From IMG/VR virus record IMGVR_UViG_3300024895_000017, positions 1 through 25,661 of that record: 25,661 bases of DNA. The stretch is one strand, 5' to 3'. Below the pieces are notes generated by a model that had not been told where the DNA came from, did not search any database, and saw only the letters and a list, made by a program, of their open reading frames with translations. Positions 14,855-22,277 of this stretch are shown piece by piece. The DNA is from a virus. Position numbers and translations under genes: made by a program. Every line of letters starts with the position of its first letter. Positions within the stretch are counted from its first letter, which is position 1.

Positions 14855-14860
14855 GTTTTT

Positions 14861-17764
14861 ATGGTTGATGCAACCCGCGTCGTTGAAATCGTTTTTAATG
14901 CGATAGATAACACAGGCCAAGGGCTGGCCAGTGTTAATGACAAACTGGATCGCGGTGTAAAAGGTGTCAGCTCATTTACTGCACCGCTTGCTGATTTAGC
15001 CAAACAAGCCGAAAAAGCTGAGCTGGCAATCACGGCATTGGGGACGGTGTTTTTAGGCTTTGCCGTTAAAGAAGCCGCTGACGTAACGCAAAGCATCAAA
15101 GCCATCGGCACACAAATCAATCGCACATCGAATGAAGATGTCGAAGACATGATGGTCAAGTTTCAGGAATTCGCGAAAACCTCGCAGTCCAGTTTTGAAA
15201 TTTTGAAAGATGCGACATTTGATGCGGTATCCAGCATCGGTGATTATGATAAAGCATTAGCCGTAATGACGGTGACTGAAAAACTGGCGGTTGCCGGGCA
15301 GTCTGATTTAGCAGTCACAACGAAAGCCGTTACCGACATCATGGGTGCCTATGGTATGGCGAATGGAACTGCCGCCGAAACCATGAAAAATGCGGATCGG
15401 GTTGCCGCTGCGATGTTTACCACCATGCAGTTGGGTGTCACTGACATGGATGGCTTGGCCGGAAGTATCGGACGCGTTGCTGCCACTGCATCGGCTGCGA
15501 ACGTACCTATTGAAATGGTCGGTAGTGCGATTGCTGCCATTACCGGTGCCGGTGTTGACGTTGATGAAGCGATGACACAGATAGTGCAGTTATTTAAACA
15601 ACTGTTAAATCCCAGTGATGAGCTTGCGGCGGCGTTAGGAGGGATTTCATTATCTGCCGATGGATTACCTGCTGTTTTGGACAAACTCAAAGAAGCTACC
15701 GGCGGTAATGCCGAAGCCTTATTTAAGATGTTTGGGCGTGTCGAATCGGCAAAAGCCGCGATGGTATTAATTAACGACGAAGCGGGAAAATTTAAAGGTA
15801 CTTTAGACTTAATGACTAAAAGTACCGAAAACTTTAACAAAGCGTTTAAGGACGTAGAACGTAGCGTCGAAGGAACGACGCAAATTTTAGCGAATAATTT
15901 TCGCGTCATGATGCAACAAATTGGCTTGCCGTTGGAAGAGGGCTGGCTGGAAATTCTAGAATCCTTGGTTAAAGTTACACAAGGTTTTCAAGTATCGATT
16001 GATGATGATGCTTTTTTACCGGTGCTTAATGCCTTTAAAGGCTTTGAAGTAGACATTGCCCATTTTTTTGAAGGCCTAGCAAAGGTTTTACCTGAAGCGA
16101 TGAGCAAGCTGGATTGGAGCGGCTTATTAGATTCTTTGGGCAGTGTAGGGCGTGACATAAAAGCCCTATTCGGCGATGTCGATTTAACGACCGCTGATGG
16201 CTTAGCCCATGCGATCCAGTTCGTTATTGATTCTATGGAATCGCTTAACCGCGTCATCGGTGGCATTATTGATGCGTGGAAGCCGGTTATACAGTCATTT
16301 TTCAACGCGGCAGGGGCGTTTAATGGTCTGGATGACAGCACCAAACGAACCACAGGTAATGTGCTGGGTATCTCACAAATATTTGAGTCGTTAAAAGGTA
16401 TTTTAACAGGGGCAAATGATGCGTTACAAACCATTGCCAAGACCATGCAGTTTATCGGTGGTCTTAATGTAGCTACCGCACTGGCAGGGATAGCCCCATC
16501 ACTGGCACCATTAGCAGCAGTTGTACCTGAAATTATCGCATTAGGATTAGCATTTAGTGCTTTAGCACTTGAAGCAAAAAATTATTATGATGCTTATGAA
16601 GAAAAACAGGCGTTAGAAAAATCCATTGTTGAATCAACCAAGGCGTATAAAAACGGGTTGGAAGATTTAAACGCCACTTATCAGGAAATATCTGCTCGCA
16701 CCGGTGTTGCTATCAAAGATACGGCCGATTTTCATCGGCAAATCGATAACGGAACACTGGTTTTTGAGAAAGCTACTGGGCAATGGACAACTGCAAGTGC
16801 ATTAATAAAGAAAGTTGGGGATGCAACAGGATTATGGTTTTTATCAGTAGAAGACCTTAACAAAGAATTAGGTGGAAGCCTAGTTACTTTTGATAAGGCA
16901 GCGGGGAAATATGTTTCTTATGAAGGTCAGGTTGATGCTTTAGCAAAGCAAACCGAAAAAGCGACATTTATAAATGGTGGCTGGACAGATTCAGTTGATA
17001 AAGTCGCTCAGTCAATGGGCCTAGCAAGCAGCAAAGGCGAAACGCTGTTTGATACATGGAGCAAAATAGAGGATGCTGAATCTTCTTTACTAATAGCCAG
17101 TGATGCCGGCTTGGATGGTTTCATTCGTTATGAAGATGGCATGTATAAAGTCATCACCACCGGCGAAAAGCAAAAGAAAACCCACGAAGATGTCAAAAAG
17201 GCGGTTGAAGATACTACCAAGTCAAACATACGCGGTTCTGAAGAATGGAAACGCGTGCAGGAAGTTATGCAGGCGGCCACCGACAGCGCAAACGATTTTA
17301 AAATCAAAGCCGCTGAGCTGAATGAAAAACGTTACGAAGCCAATTTAACCGCTGTTGTCGATTTACACGTTGCCGATGTGGAAGCGCAAACTGCGCGGAT
17401 TCAAGCCGCCTTTGAATCGCTCAACAAAGGTATTGAAAGTACCGGCGATACGCTATCAAAGCTCGCTGATTCACTCAGTCAAAATTTAAACCCGAATAAC
17501 GAAGGCTTTTTAAAAGAGCTGGTTAAACAAGAAAGCGACCGCCGTGATCAGGAATTCGAGCTGCAAAAAGAGCTGGTTACCAATCAGATTGATTACATCA
17601 AATTAAAATCAGACCGCCTGCAAAAAGGCGATGCGCTGATCAAAATAAATTCAGGCGATTTAGCCCCTGAACTCGACGCATTATTTGAAAAAGTATTACA
17701 ACGCGTTCAGATAAAAGCCACTGAAGACGGCATGAACTTATTGCTGGGTTTAGGCAGCGATTAA
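14861..17764 (+). CDS. Tail tape measure protein
   Basis: This 967-residue protein is the longest in the tail assembly block. It occupies the tail lumen, sets tail length by its own length and is ejected ahead of the DNA. Residues about 65-380 match the conserved tape measure domain, with the helical pattern AADVTQSIKAIGTQINRTSN, VTTKAVTDIMGAYGM, TTMQLGVTDMDGLAGSIGRV and GAGVDVDEAMTQIVQLFKQL. A hydrophobic stretch near 528-568 (GGLNVATALAGIAPSLAPLA and following) could be membrane-active. The C-terminal 130 residues form long charged helices. The length would suit a tail of roughly 150 nm if helical along its length, which is only an estimate. The ribosome site (TAGGT) is weak. Confidence 0.9.
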   Translation: MVDATRVVEIVFNAIDNTGQGLASVNDKLDRGVKGVSSFTAPLADLAKQAEKAELAITALGTVFLGFAVKEAADVTQSIKAIGTQINRTSNEDVEDMMVKFQEFAKTSQSSFEILKDATFDAVSSIGDYDKALAVMTVTEKLAVAGQSDLAVTTKAVTDIMGAYGMANGTAAETMKNADRVAAAMFTTMQLGVTDMDGLAGSIGRVAATASAANVPIEMVGSAIAAITGAGVDVDEAMTQIVQLFKQLLNPSDELAAALGGISLSADGLPAVLDKLKEATGGNAEALFKMFGRVESAKAAMVLINDEAGKFKGTLDLMTKSTENFNKAFKDVERSVEGTTQILANNFRVMMQQIGLPLEEGWLEILESLVKVTQGFQVSIDDDAFLPVLNAFKGFEVDIAHFFEGLAKVLPEAMSKLDWSGLLDSLGSVGRDIKALFGDVDLTTADGLAHAIQFVIDSMESLNRVIGGIIDAWKPVIQSFFNAAGAFNGLDDSTKRTTGNVLGISQIFESLKGILTGANDALQTIAKTMQFIGGLNVATALAGIAPSLAPLAAVVPEIIALGLAFSALALEAKNYYDAYEEKQALEKSIVESTKAYKNGLEDLNATYQEISARTGVAIKDTADFHRQIDNGTLVFEKATGQWTTASALIKKVGDATGLWFLSVEDLNKELGGSLVTFDKAAGKYVSYEGQVDALAKQTEKATFINGGWTDSVDKVAQSMGLASSKGETLFDTWSKIEDAESSLLIASDAGLDGFIRYEDGMYKVITTGEKQKKTHEDVKKAVEDTTKSNIRGSEEWKRVQEVMQAATDSANDFKIKAAELNEKRYEANLTAVVDLHVADVEAQTARIQAAFESLNKGIESTGDTLSKLADSLSQNLNPNNEGFLKELVKQESDRRDQEFELQKELVTNQIDYIKLKSDRLQKGDALIKINSGDLAPELDALFEKVLQRVQIKATEDGMNLLLGLGSD

Positions 17765-17776
17765 CGGGGGATTACC

Positions 17777-18028
17777 ATGTACTGCACTAACAATGACTGT
17801 CCTGTTGAACAGGAATGTTCGCACCGCTTGCCACCTGAAAATGGCGCACGATTTTTATTTAATCCTATACCTTTATGGCACGACCGTTGCCAGTCTTTTC
17901 AATGCCGCCATGCGAAATACAAAACACCACCTTATAACAATCGCCAGCAATGCCATTTTTGTTTAGTAAAAGTCGAAGTCAAGCCAAGGATAACTCATGC
18001 GAATAAGTCTGTGTACAGTGCTATTTAA
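17777..18028 (+). CDS. Small cysteine-rich protein, possible metal binding
   Basis: This 83-residue protein has seven cysteines (3, 8, 14, 38, 43, 59, 62) and several histidines, including QCHFC near 58-62, suggesting one or two zinc or Fe-S sites. A strong GGGGG ribosome site lies six bases before the ATG. It overlaps the next gene by 32 bases, so the final segment (THANKSVYSAI) is encoded by shared DNA. I do not recognise the family. Its position just after the tape measure recalls lambda L, a tail-tip protein with an Fe-S cluster, but gpL is much larger and this is not a demonstrated homologue. Confidence 0.6.
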   Translation: MYCTNNDCPVEQECSHRLPPENGARFLFNPIPLWHDRCQSFQCRHAKYKTPPYNNRQQCHFCLVKVEVKPRITHANKSVYSAI

Positions 18029-18353
18029 CACCAACGGCGATGTATTGCTGGATGCGTCTGAAGACAGTGACATTAATTTCTTATCACGGCGATTAAGTCG
18101 CACAGCGACGCTGGACGGTGGGGCGGTGATCGTTGATAACGGCTTCAGTGCGTCCGATGGCACGATAAAAATCAATATTGAACCCTCACAAAATGACCTG
18201 GCTTTGTATCAAGCCATAGCCGCCATTATCAAACAATTCGGCATGGTTACGATAGCCTGTGCTGATGGCGTATTTTTAGCCGCGATTGAAAGTGTCACTA
18301 ATCCTAAAACCCGCTTAACCATCAATTTATTGATAAAAAGCCAACTGGTATAG
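17997..18353 (+). CDS. Conserved small tail-region protein
   Basis: This 118-residue protein has a compact alpha/beta pattern: RRLSRTATLDGGAVIVDNGF followed by strands (DGTIKINIEP), a helix (LALYQAIAAIIKQFG) and closing strands (VTIACADGVFLAAIE; TRLTINLLIKSQLV). I recall similar proteins of about 110-120 residues carrying the R-x-x-R-T-A-T-L-D-G-G motif between tape measure and tail-tip genes of other phages, without a known function. AAGGAT just upstream gives a good ribosome site. The location suggests a distal tail or baseplate role. Confidence 0.6.
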   Translation: MRISLCTVLFNTNGDVLLDASEDSDINFLSRRLSRTATLDGGAVIVDNGFSASDGTIKINIEPSQNDLALYQAIAAIIKQFGMVTIACADGVFLAAIESVTNPKTRLTINLLIKSQLV

Positions 18354-18355
18354 CT

Positions 18356-18964
18356 ATGATAGATGATTTTGATATAACGAAACTAAAAGCGGTCTTACCC
18401 CATGACGTGCTTGAACAAGTGCATGAACTATTACAGCCTTTCAACATTACCAACAAATTACGCCTGGCACATTTTTTAGCGCAATGCGCTCATGAAAGCG
18501 GAAATTTCAAGCTTATCATTGAAAATCTAAATTACAGTGCAGAAGGGCTGTTAAAGACATGGCCAAAACGTTTCCCTAACTCAATAAATAAAGAATATGC
18601 AAGGCAACCAGAACGGATAGCCAACCGTGCTTATGCTAACCGACTAGGTAACGGTAGCGAACTAACAGGTGATGGTTATAAATATCGTGGGCGTGGCTAT
18701 ATCCAACTGACAGGGAAAAACAATTATGCGGCGTTCAGTCGTTTTATCGGAGCTGATTGTGTTGCTAATCCTGATTTGGTCGCAACCAAATATCCTCTGG
18801 CCAGTGCGGCATTTTTCTTTGATAGTAATCGCCTGTGGAAATGGTGCGATGCAGGGTCCAGTGAACAGGATGTCGCTAACGTGACGAAACGCATAAATGG
18901 CGGTTTAATCGGCTTATCAAACCGTATTAAATTATTCAACCAAATTTACTCATTAATTAAATAG
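18356..18964 (+). CDS. Glycoside hydrolase family 19 endolysin
   Basis: This 202-residue protein is a chitinase-class (GH19) lysozyme-like enzyme that cleaves the peptidoglycan glycan backbone. The general acid is Glu47 in FLAQCAHESGNF, and Glu56 in IIENLNYSAEGL is the probable second acidic residue. GDGYKYRGRGYIQLTGKNNY (106-125) is the substrate-cleft signature of the family. WCDAG and VTKRINGGLIGLSNR complete the C-terminal lobe. There is no signal peptide, so it would need a holin to leave the cytoplasm or be carried on the tail. It sits among tail genes without adjacent holin or spanin genes, which is unusual for an endolysin. Confidence 0.9.
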   Translation: MIDDFDITKLKAVLPHDVLEQVHELLQPFNITNKLRLAHFLAQCAHESGNFKLIIENLNYSAEGLLKTWPKRFPNSINKEYARQPERIANRAYANRLGNGSELTGDGYKYRGRGYIQLTGKNNYAAFSRFIGADCVANPDLVATKYPLASAAFFFDSNRLWKWCDAGSSEQDVANVTKRINGGLIGLSNRIKLFNQIYSLIK

Positions 18965-18972
18965 GCAAACCA

Positions 18973-19401
18973 ATGGGCGCAACGGTAACAAAAGAAGGGG
19001 CAAAAATTATTTTTGACCAATGTAACAAGAATATAACCACGGATCGCGGCACGGATTTACAGCTTGGTTTATATACCAATACAGGTGATTTAGCGACATT
19101 AAGAGCGACGGCCTTGGCGAGCATTACTGAACCCACGGGCGGTGGTTATGCCAGAAAAACCTTAACCGATGCCAGTTGGGATAATAGCGTTGACTATATA
19201 TCCAGTTATGCAAAACAAACCTTTACTGCCACAGGTGGGGCAATGACTGGAACAATACATGGCTTTTTTATTGCCACGACAGGCACCACACCGCGCTTAA
19301 AAGAAATCATTGAGTTTGGCACCACAGCACCCAGTGGTATTGTTTTAGCCGAGGGCAGCAGCGTATCGTATACGCCGAAAGAGATATTTGTCTCACCATG
19401 A
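18973..19401 (+). CDS. Small tail-fibre-like beta protein
   Basis: This 142-residue protein follows the pattern of small phage virion proteins of a gp80-like type. It has an N-terminal helix (KEGAKIIFDQCN), a TDLQLGLYTNTGDL strand, an ITEPTGGGYARKTLTDASW motif, AKQTFTATGGAMTGTIHGFFIATTG, and a final strand running to SYTPKEIF. The order N-helix, LYTN, GYA+KTLTxASW, G(F/Y)(F/Y)I is the part I recognise. It may be a distant relative of the protein at 7820. It overlaps the LamG-containing tail gene downstream by four bases and probably forms part of the tail tip or fibre. Confidence 0.6.
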   Translation: MGATVTKEGAKIIFDQCNKNITTDRGTDLQLGLYTNTGDLATLRATALASITEPTGGGYARKTLTDASWDNSVDYISSYAKQTFTATGGAMTGTIHGFFIATTGTTPRLKEIIEFGTTAPSGIVLAEGSSVSYTPKEIFVSP

Positions 19402-21101
19402 GCGCGATACTACTTTGTCATTTTAATGGGACTGATGCGTCCATTGATTTTATTGACAATGGGTTTCATGAATTGGCATTGACGGCGTATAGTGCCGCTG
19501 AAATTTCAACCGCTGATTTTGTTCTTGGTGATGCGTCAGGGCTTTTCCAAAATACAATTAATACCCGGGTTGAGGGAACTTATTCAACAACGATTAATTT
19601 AACTGACCTAACCATTGCATTCAGATTTATTGTCTATAGCTTTAAAACTAATCCAAGTAATGATGCGGCGGCACGGCTGTTGGTCTTAAAATCCGCAGCC
19701 GGCAATCATATTAGAATCTTGCTGAATGATATAAATAATGATGGCACCGGCAATTTATTCATTACCGCAACGAACACAGCGGATGATAGCGCGTTTAGCA
19801 CGGAAACATCTAACCCTATCGCGATTCAATTGGATACCTGGTATGCGGTGCGGTTTGAAATTTACGGCAACACGTTGTACAGCTATTTGAATGGAATCAA
19901 ACAAGGGACACAGGAAACCAGTGCCATTTATCGGGATATTTATGCGGTAGTGATGGGCGGTGAAGCCAGTGGTGATTTTAATTTGGCAATGAATGGCCGC
20001 CTTGATGAGTTGCTGATTGATGACACGTCTTTATTAATCGGTGCGGCAAGTTATCCCGTTGAGATTGTTGAATTCAGCAGTCTTTATAACTACACCGACA
20101 TCATAAAAATGTACACGGTGGGTACTGATATTGAGTTTGATTTAAACTTCACTGAAGCAGTGAATCTTAGCACCGCATTTCCAGAAACGCACGACTATGA
20201 GAATGAAATTGATGTTAGCTTTTCAATCAATAACGGCTATGAATCCTATGTTGGGCTTGAAAATGTTGAAATCGTCAATGTAGGTTTCCAGATCAATAGC
20301 AGTTACAGCTATGAGGTGTATATCCCGCCGAACTGGATTCAGCGCAATTTTATTGCCCGTATCGGGGATTTACCGCTGCCGATGGCTTCGTTTAACGCCA
20401 CACTGTCAGCCAGTGGTAGCAGTTATGTTTCTTTACAAATACCCGCTTTAACAAGCGCGTTGCTGGATGAAATTATTGCCCGGCAAACTGATCCGATCAT
20501 TATAAGCCGTTCCCATGTTTACAGCGACGGTTCAGTCAAAGAGCGGGAATTTATCCACGTCAATTATGACAATATTAGCAGTGATACAGGACCAAAATCA
20601 GGTACCACAATTACCTTATCAGGGCGCAAATATATCCCTGTTGCGCAATCCAAAGAGGTTATTCAAACCGAAGTTTATTACCGCAACTTCTCACAAGGCA
20701 AAGCGCGTTATCGAATCCCTGTCAATGATGAAATCAACCTGGGCGATAAACTGATTATTGATAATACTGATTTTATTGTCGGTAAAATCACTTATTACAT
20801 TAGCACGTCCAATGAGTTTATGGAATGTCAGGAATATATCGCCGATGGTACAGACAGCATCGGTATTGGCAGCAATATCAGACCTGTGCCGTTACAGGCT
20901 TATCTGGTTGCAGAAACCCATCCTAATTATTTCCTCTGGCAGGCACAAGGCTATTTATTTAATGGCCGCGCGATGAACCCCGCTGATTTTACCAACTATG
21001 CCTATAATTTATGGTATGACGGTGCAGGCCTGCTATGGTACGCCGAAAACTTCCCTGTCTATGAGCCAGACGGAATAACACAAGCCAATGTTAATATATG
21101 A
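19398..21101 (+). CDS. Tail-tip protein with N-terminal LamG-like domain
   Basis: This 567-residue protein starts with a concanavalin/LamG-type sandwich at about 1-215. MSAILLCHFNGTDASIDFID, LTIAFRFIVYSF and DTWYAVRFEIYGNTLYSYLNG are followed by the closing GRLDELLIDD typical of the fold. Residues about 215-310 are a beta-rich spacer. Residues 310-480 (RNFIARIGDLPLPMASFNAT, then ISRSHVYSDGSVKEREFIHV) look like a hub or tail-tip domain. The C-terminus, rich in Tyr, Trp and Asn, ends NFPVYEPDGITQANVNI. I infer a distal tail component contacting host glycans. The LamG assignment is from strand pattern; the rest is unassigned. Confidence 0.6.
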   Translation: MSAILLCHFNGTDASIDFIDNGFHELALTAYSAAEISTADFVLGDASGLFQNTINTRVEGTYSTTINLTDLTIAFRFIVYSFKTNPSNDAAARLLVLKSAAGNHIRILLNDINNDGTGNLFITATNTADDSAFSTETSNPIAIQLDTWYAVRFEIYGNTLYSYLNGIKQGTQETSAIYRDIYAVVMGGEASGDFNLAMNGRLDELLIDDTSLLIGAASYPVEIVEFSSLYNYTDIIKMYTVGTDIEFDLNFTEAVNLSTAFPETHDYENEIDVSFSINNGYESYVGLENVEIVNVGFQINSSYSYEVYIPPNWIQRNFIARIGDLPLPMASFNATLSASGSSYVSLQIPALTSALLDEIIARQTDPIIISRSHVYSDGSVKEREFIHVNYDNISSDTGPKSGTTITLSGRKYIPVAQSKEVIQTEVYYRNFSQGKARYRIPVNDEINLGDKLIIDNTDFIVGKITYYISTSNEFMECQEYIADGTDSIGIGSNIRPVPLQAYLVAETHPNYFLWQAQGYLFNGRAMNPADFTNYAYNLWYDGAGLLWYAENFPVYEPDGITQANVNI

Positions 21102-21277
21102 AAAACCCTGAGATAAACGAACAGCGCGTGCTGAATGAGCGTGCAATAGCCATCGGTGCAAAGATAAAACGTGCGGTTGGCTACACAGTGGAACTTAATG
21201 ATGAGCATTACATTGTTTCCACCCGTTCTGAACTATACAGCTTGATAAGCAATCTGGAAAAACAACATGTCAAATAA
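21098..21277 (+). CDS. Small hypothetical protein (59 aa)
   Basis: This ORF starts at an ATG overlapping the stop of the LamG tail gene (ATGA) and ends at a TAA that overlaps the next small gene by 11 bases. The product is charged, with a helical first half (QRVLNERAIAIGAKIKRAVG) and a short beta hairpin (YTVELNDEHYIVSTRSE) followed by a helix. I do not recognise the family. The tight overlaps on both sides and the folded-protein pattern are the evidence for it being real. Confidence 0.5.
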   Translation: MKNPEINEQRVLNERAIAIGAKIKRAVGYTVELNDEHYIVSTRSELYSLISNLEKQHVK

Positions 21278-21434
21278 AAGCTACGCAACCATGAATCTTT
21301 TAAAAAAGGATTATGAGCCGTTTAAGCGTTATTGTCATGACCATGATCTGGTCATCAAAGATGAGTTGGCAAAGGCTTTGCATGATTATCTGAAAAATAA
21401 AGCGCATAAGGAAAAGCAACATGACACAGGATAA
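21267..21434 (+). CDS. Small hypothetical protein (55 aa)
   Basis: The ATG at 21267 is preceded by GGAAAAAC, and the ORF ends inside the next gene (14-base overlap). The product is highly charged and probably helical throughout, with KKDYEPFKRYCHDHDLVIKD followed by LAKALHDYLKNKAHKEKQ. No membrane segment or metal-site pattern is seen. It is supported by its place in a chain of overlapping small genes. Function unknown. Confidence 0.45.
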   Translation: MSNKSYATMNLLKKDYEPFKRYCHDHDLVIKDELAKALHDYLKNKAHKEKQHDTG

Positions 21435-21714
21435 TCTAGCAACAAGAGATGATTATGACGTACCTAAATCCATGTTGATTGATGTGATTTATGCCGCGCC
21501 AAAAATTGAACACCCCGATGATTTTGTCAGCGATGAAATTACCAATCAGGTTGTCCGGCAATTCGCCAAAAAACTTGCCAAGCATATCGAAAAAACTGAG
21601 CGGGCGTTTTGTGATGAATACCGTATCAAACTGAATGTACTCACCGACGATCAACTTCACGGTCTGGTTAATGCCCGCGCTTTGCAAATGATGTTGGAAC
21701 AGACCAATGTTTAA
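21421..21714 (+). CDS. Small hypothetical acidic/helical protein (97 aa)
   Basis: A good AAGGAAAAG ribosome site precedes this 97-residue gene. The product has an acidic, proline-containing N-terminal part (DDYDVPKSMLIDVIY, IEHPDDFVSDEI) and a long C-terminal helical region (VVRQFAKKLAKHIEKTERAF, then TDDQLHGLVNARALQMMLE). There is no signal peptide or membrane segment. I do not recognise it. Its neighbours are other very small genes between two tail-fibre genes. Confidence 0.6.
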   Translation: MTQDNLATRDDYDVPKSMLIDVIYAAPKIEHPDDFVSDEITNQVVRQFAKKLAKHIEKTERAFCDEYRIKLNVLTDDQLHGLVNARALQMMLEQTNV

Positions 21715-21841
21715 AGAGATATATTACTTGGCTTTTATCATCGTGCGTAGTTGGAAATATTTAAACCAATATGAACGGCTTACCGGTGATATTCAAAATA
21801 ATAATTTATGGCACTATAAAAAATGGAGGTTTGACGAATGA
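21707..21841 (+). CDS. Tiny hypothetical protein (44 aa)
   Basis: This ORF overlaps the preceding gene by eight bases and the following start as ATGA, filling an otherwise empty 120-base gap. The product starts with a hydrophobic stretch (MFKEIYYLAFIIVRSWKYL) that could be a short membrane helix or buried amphipathic helix, then a polar, tryptophan-containing tail. The ribosome site (GGAAC) is weak. The overlaps are the main support; it could be noncoding. Confidence 0.35.
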   Translation: MFKEIYYLAFIIVRSWKYLNQYERLTGDIQNNNLWHYKKWRFDE

Positions 21842-22071
21842 ATTTTAATATTGGCGATCGCGTTAAAAAAGTCGGTGGGGATTATTCCATAACCGGCACG
21901 TTGGTATCGGCATTTTATAAAGCCAGCGGTCAAATGCGTTATGTCGTAGAAGCCGATCAACCGCGCGGTTTATTGCACATTTACAGTGCGGCTAACCTTC
22001 AGCCTATGACGTGGGTTGATGAGTTTAAGGTGTTTGTTTTGCTGGCTGTGGCTAATTTATTGAGACTGTGA
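21838..22071 (+). CDS. Small SH3/KOW-like protein
   Basis: GGAGG well placed before the ATG supports this 77-residue gene. Residues 1-55 follow a small SH3/KOW-like barrel pattern seen in many phage and prophage proteins: FNIGDRVKKVGGDYSITGTL, then QMRYVVEADQPRGLLHIYSA, with alternating strands and a DRVKKxGGDY start. After about residue 57 comes a more hydrophobic tail (DEFKVFVLLAVANLLRL) that could be an amphipathic or membrane-associated helix. The precise role is unknown. The overlap with the 44-residue ORF upstream suggests coupled translation. Confidence 0.6.
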   Translation: MNFNIGDRVKKVGGDYSITGTLVSAFYKASGQMRYVVEADQPRGLLHIYSAANLQPMTWVDEFKVFVLLAVANLLRL

Positions 22072-22085
22072 TTATATTTATATAA

Positions 22086-22277
22086 ATGACTGAAACACCC
22101 GCCCATTACACCATTGAAAAACCCTTACATGACATGAGCATTGAAAAGCTCTGTCATTTCCGTTGTCATCACTGTCAAGGTTGGTGGACAATTGCCGATT
22201 GGCAGCCTGTTGAATCGGTTTATTGCCCGCATTGCGGTACTAACGCTAAAGTAAAAGAGATACCCGCCGATGTCTAA
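22086..22277 (+). CDS. Small zinc-ribbon protein
   Basis: This 63-residue protein carries a clear four-cysteine zinc ribbon: CHHC at 27-30 and CPHCG beginning at 47, with TIADWQPVESVY between. Rubredoxin-type knuckles of this kind usually stabilise small nucleic-acid- or protein-binding domains. The ribosome site is poor, but the gene overlaps the start of the long fibre gene by eight bases. I know similar short zinc-ribbon proteins in phage accessory regions without assigned function. Confidence 0.6.
   Translation: MTETPAHYTIEKPLHDMSIEKLCHFRCHHCQGWWTIADWQPVESVYCPHCGTNAKVKEIPADV

Noticed and set aside
15349-15909. 186-codon minus-strand ORF opposite the tape measure gene
   Set aside because: It is antisense to a strongly supported gene; its Ser/Ala/Pro-rich composition is what reverse reading of Ala/Gly-rich codons produces.
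15988-16446. 152-codon minus-strand ORF opposite the tape measure gene
   Set aside because: It is also a reverse-strand shadow, without ribosome site or recognisable motif.
17777-18028. Assigning the cysteine-rich protein as lambda L
   Set aside because: It has cysteines and the right neighbourhood, but is far shorter than gpL and shares no clear motif order.
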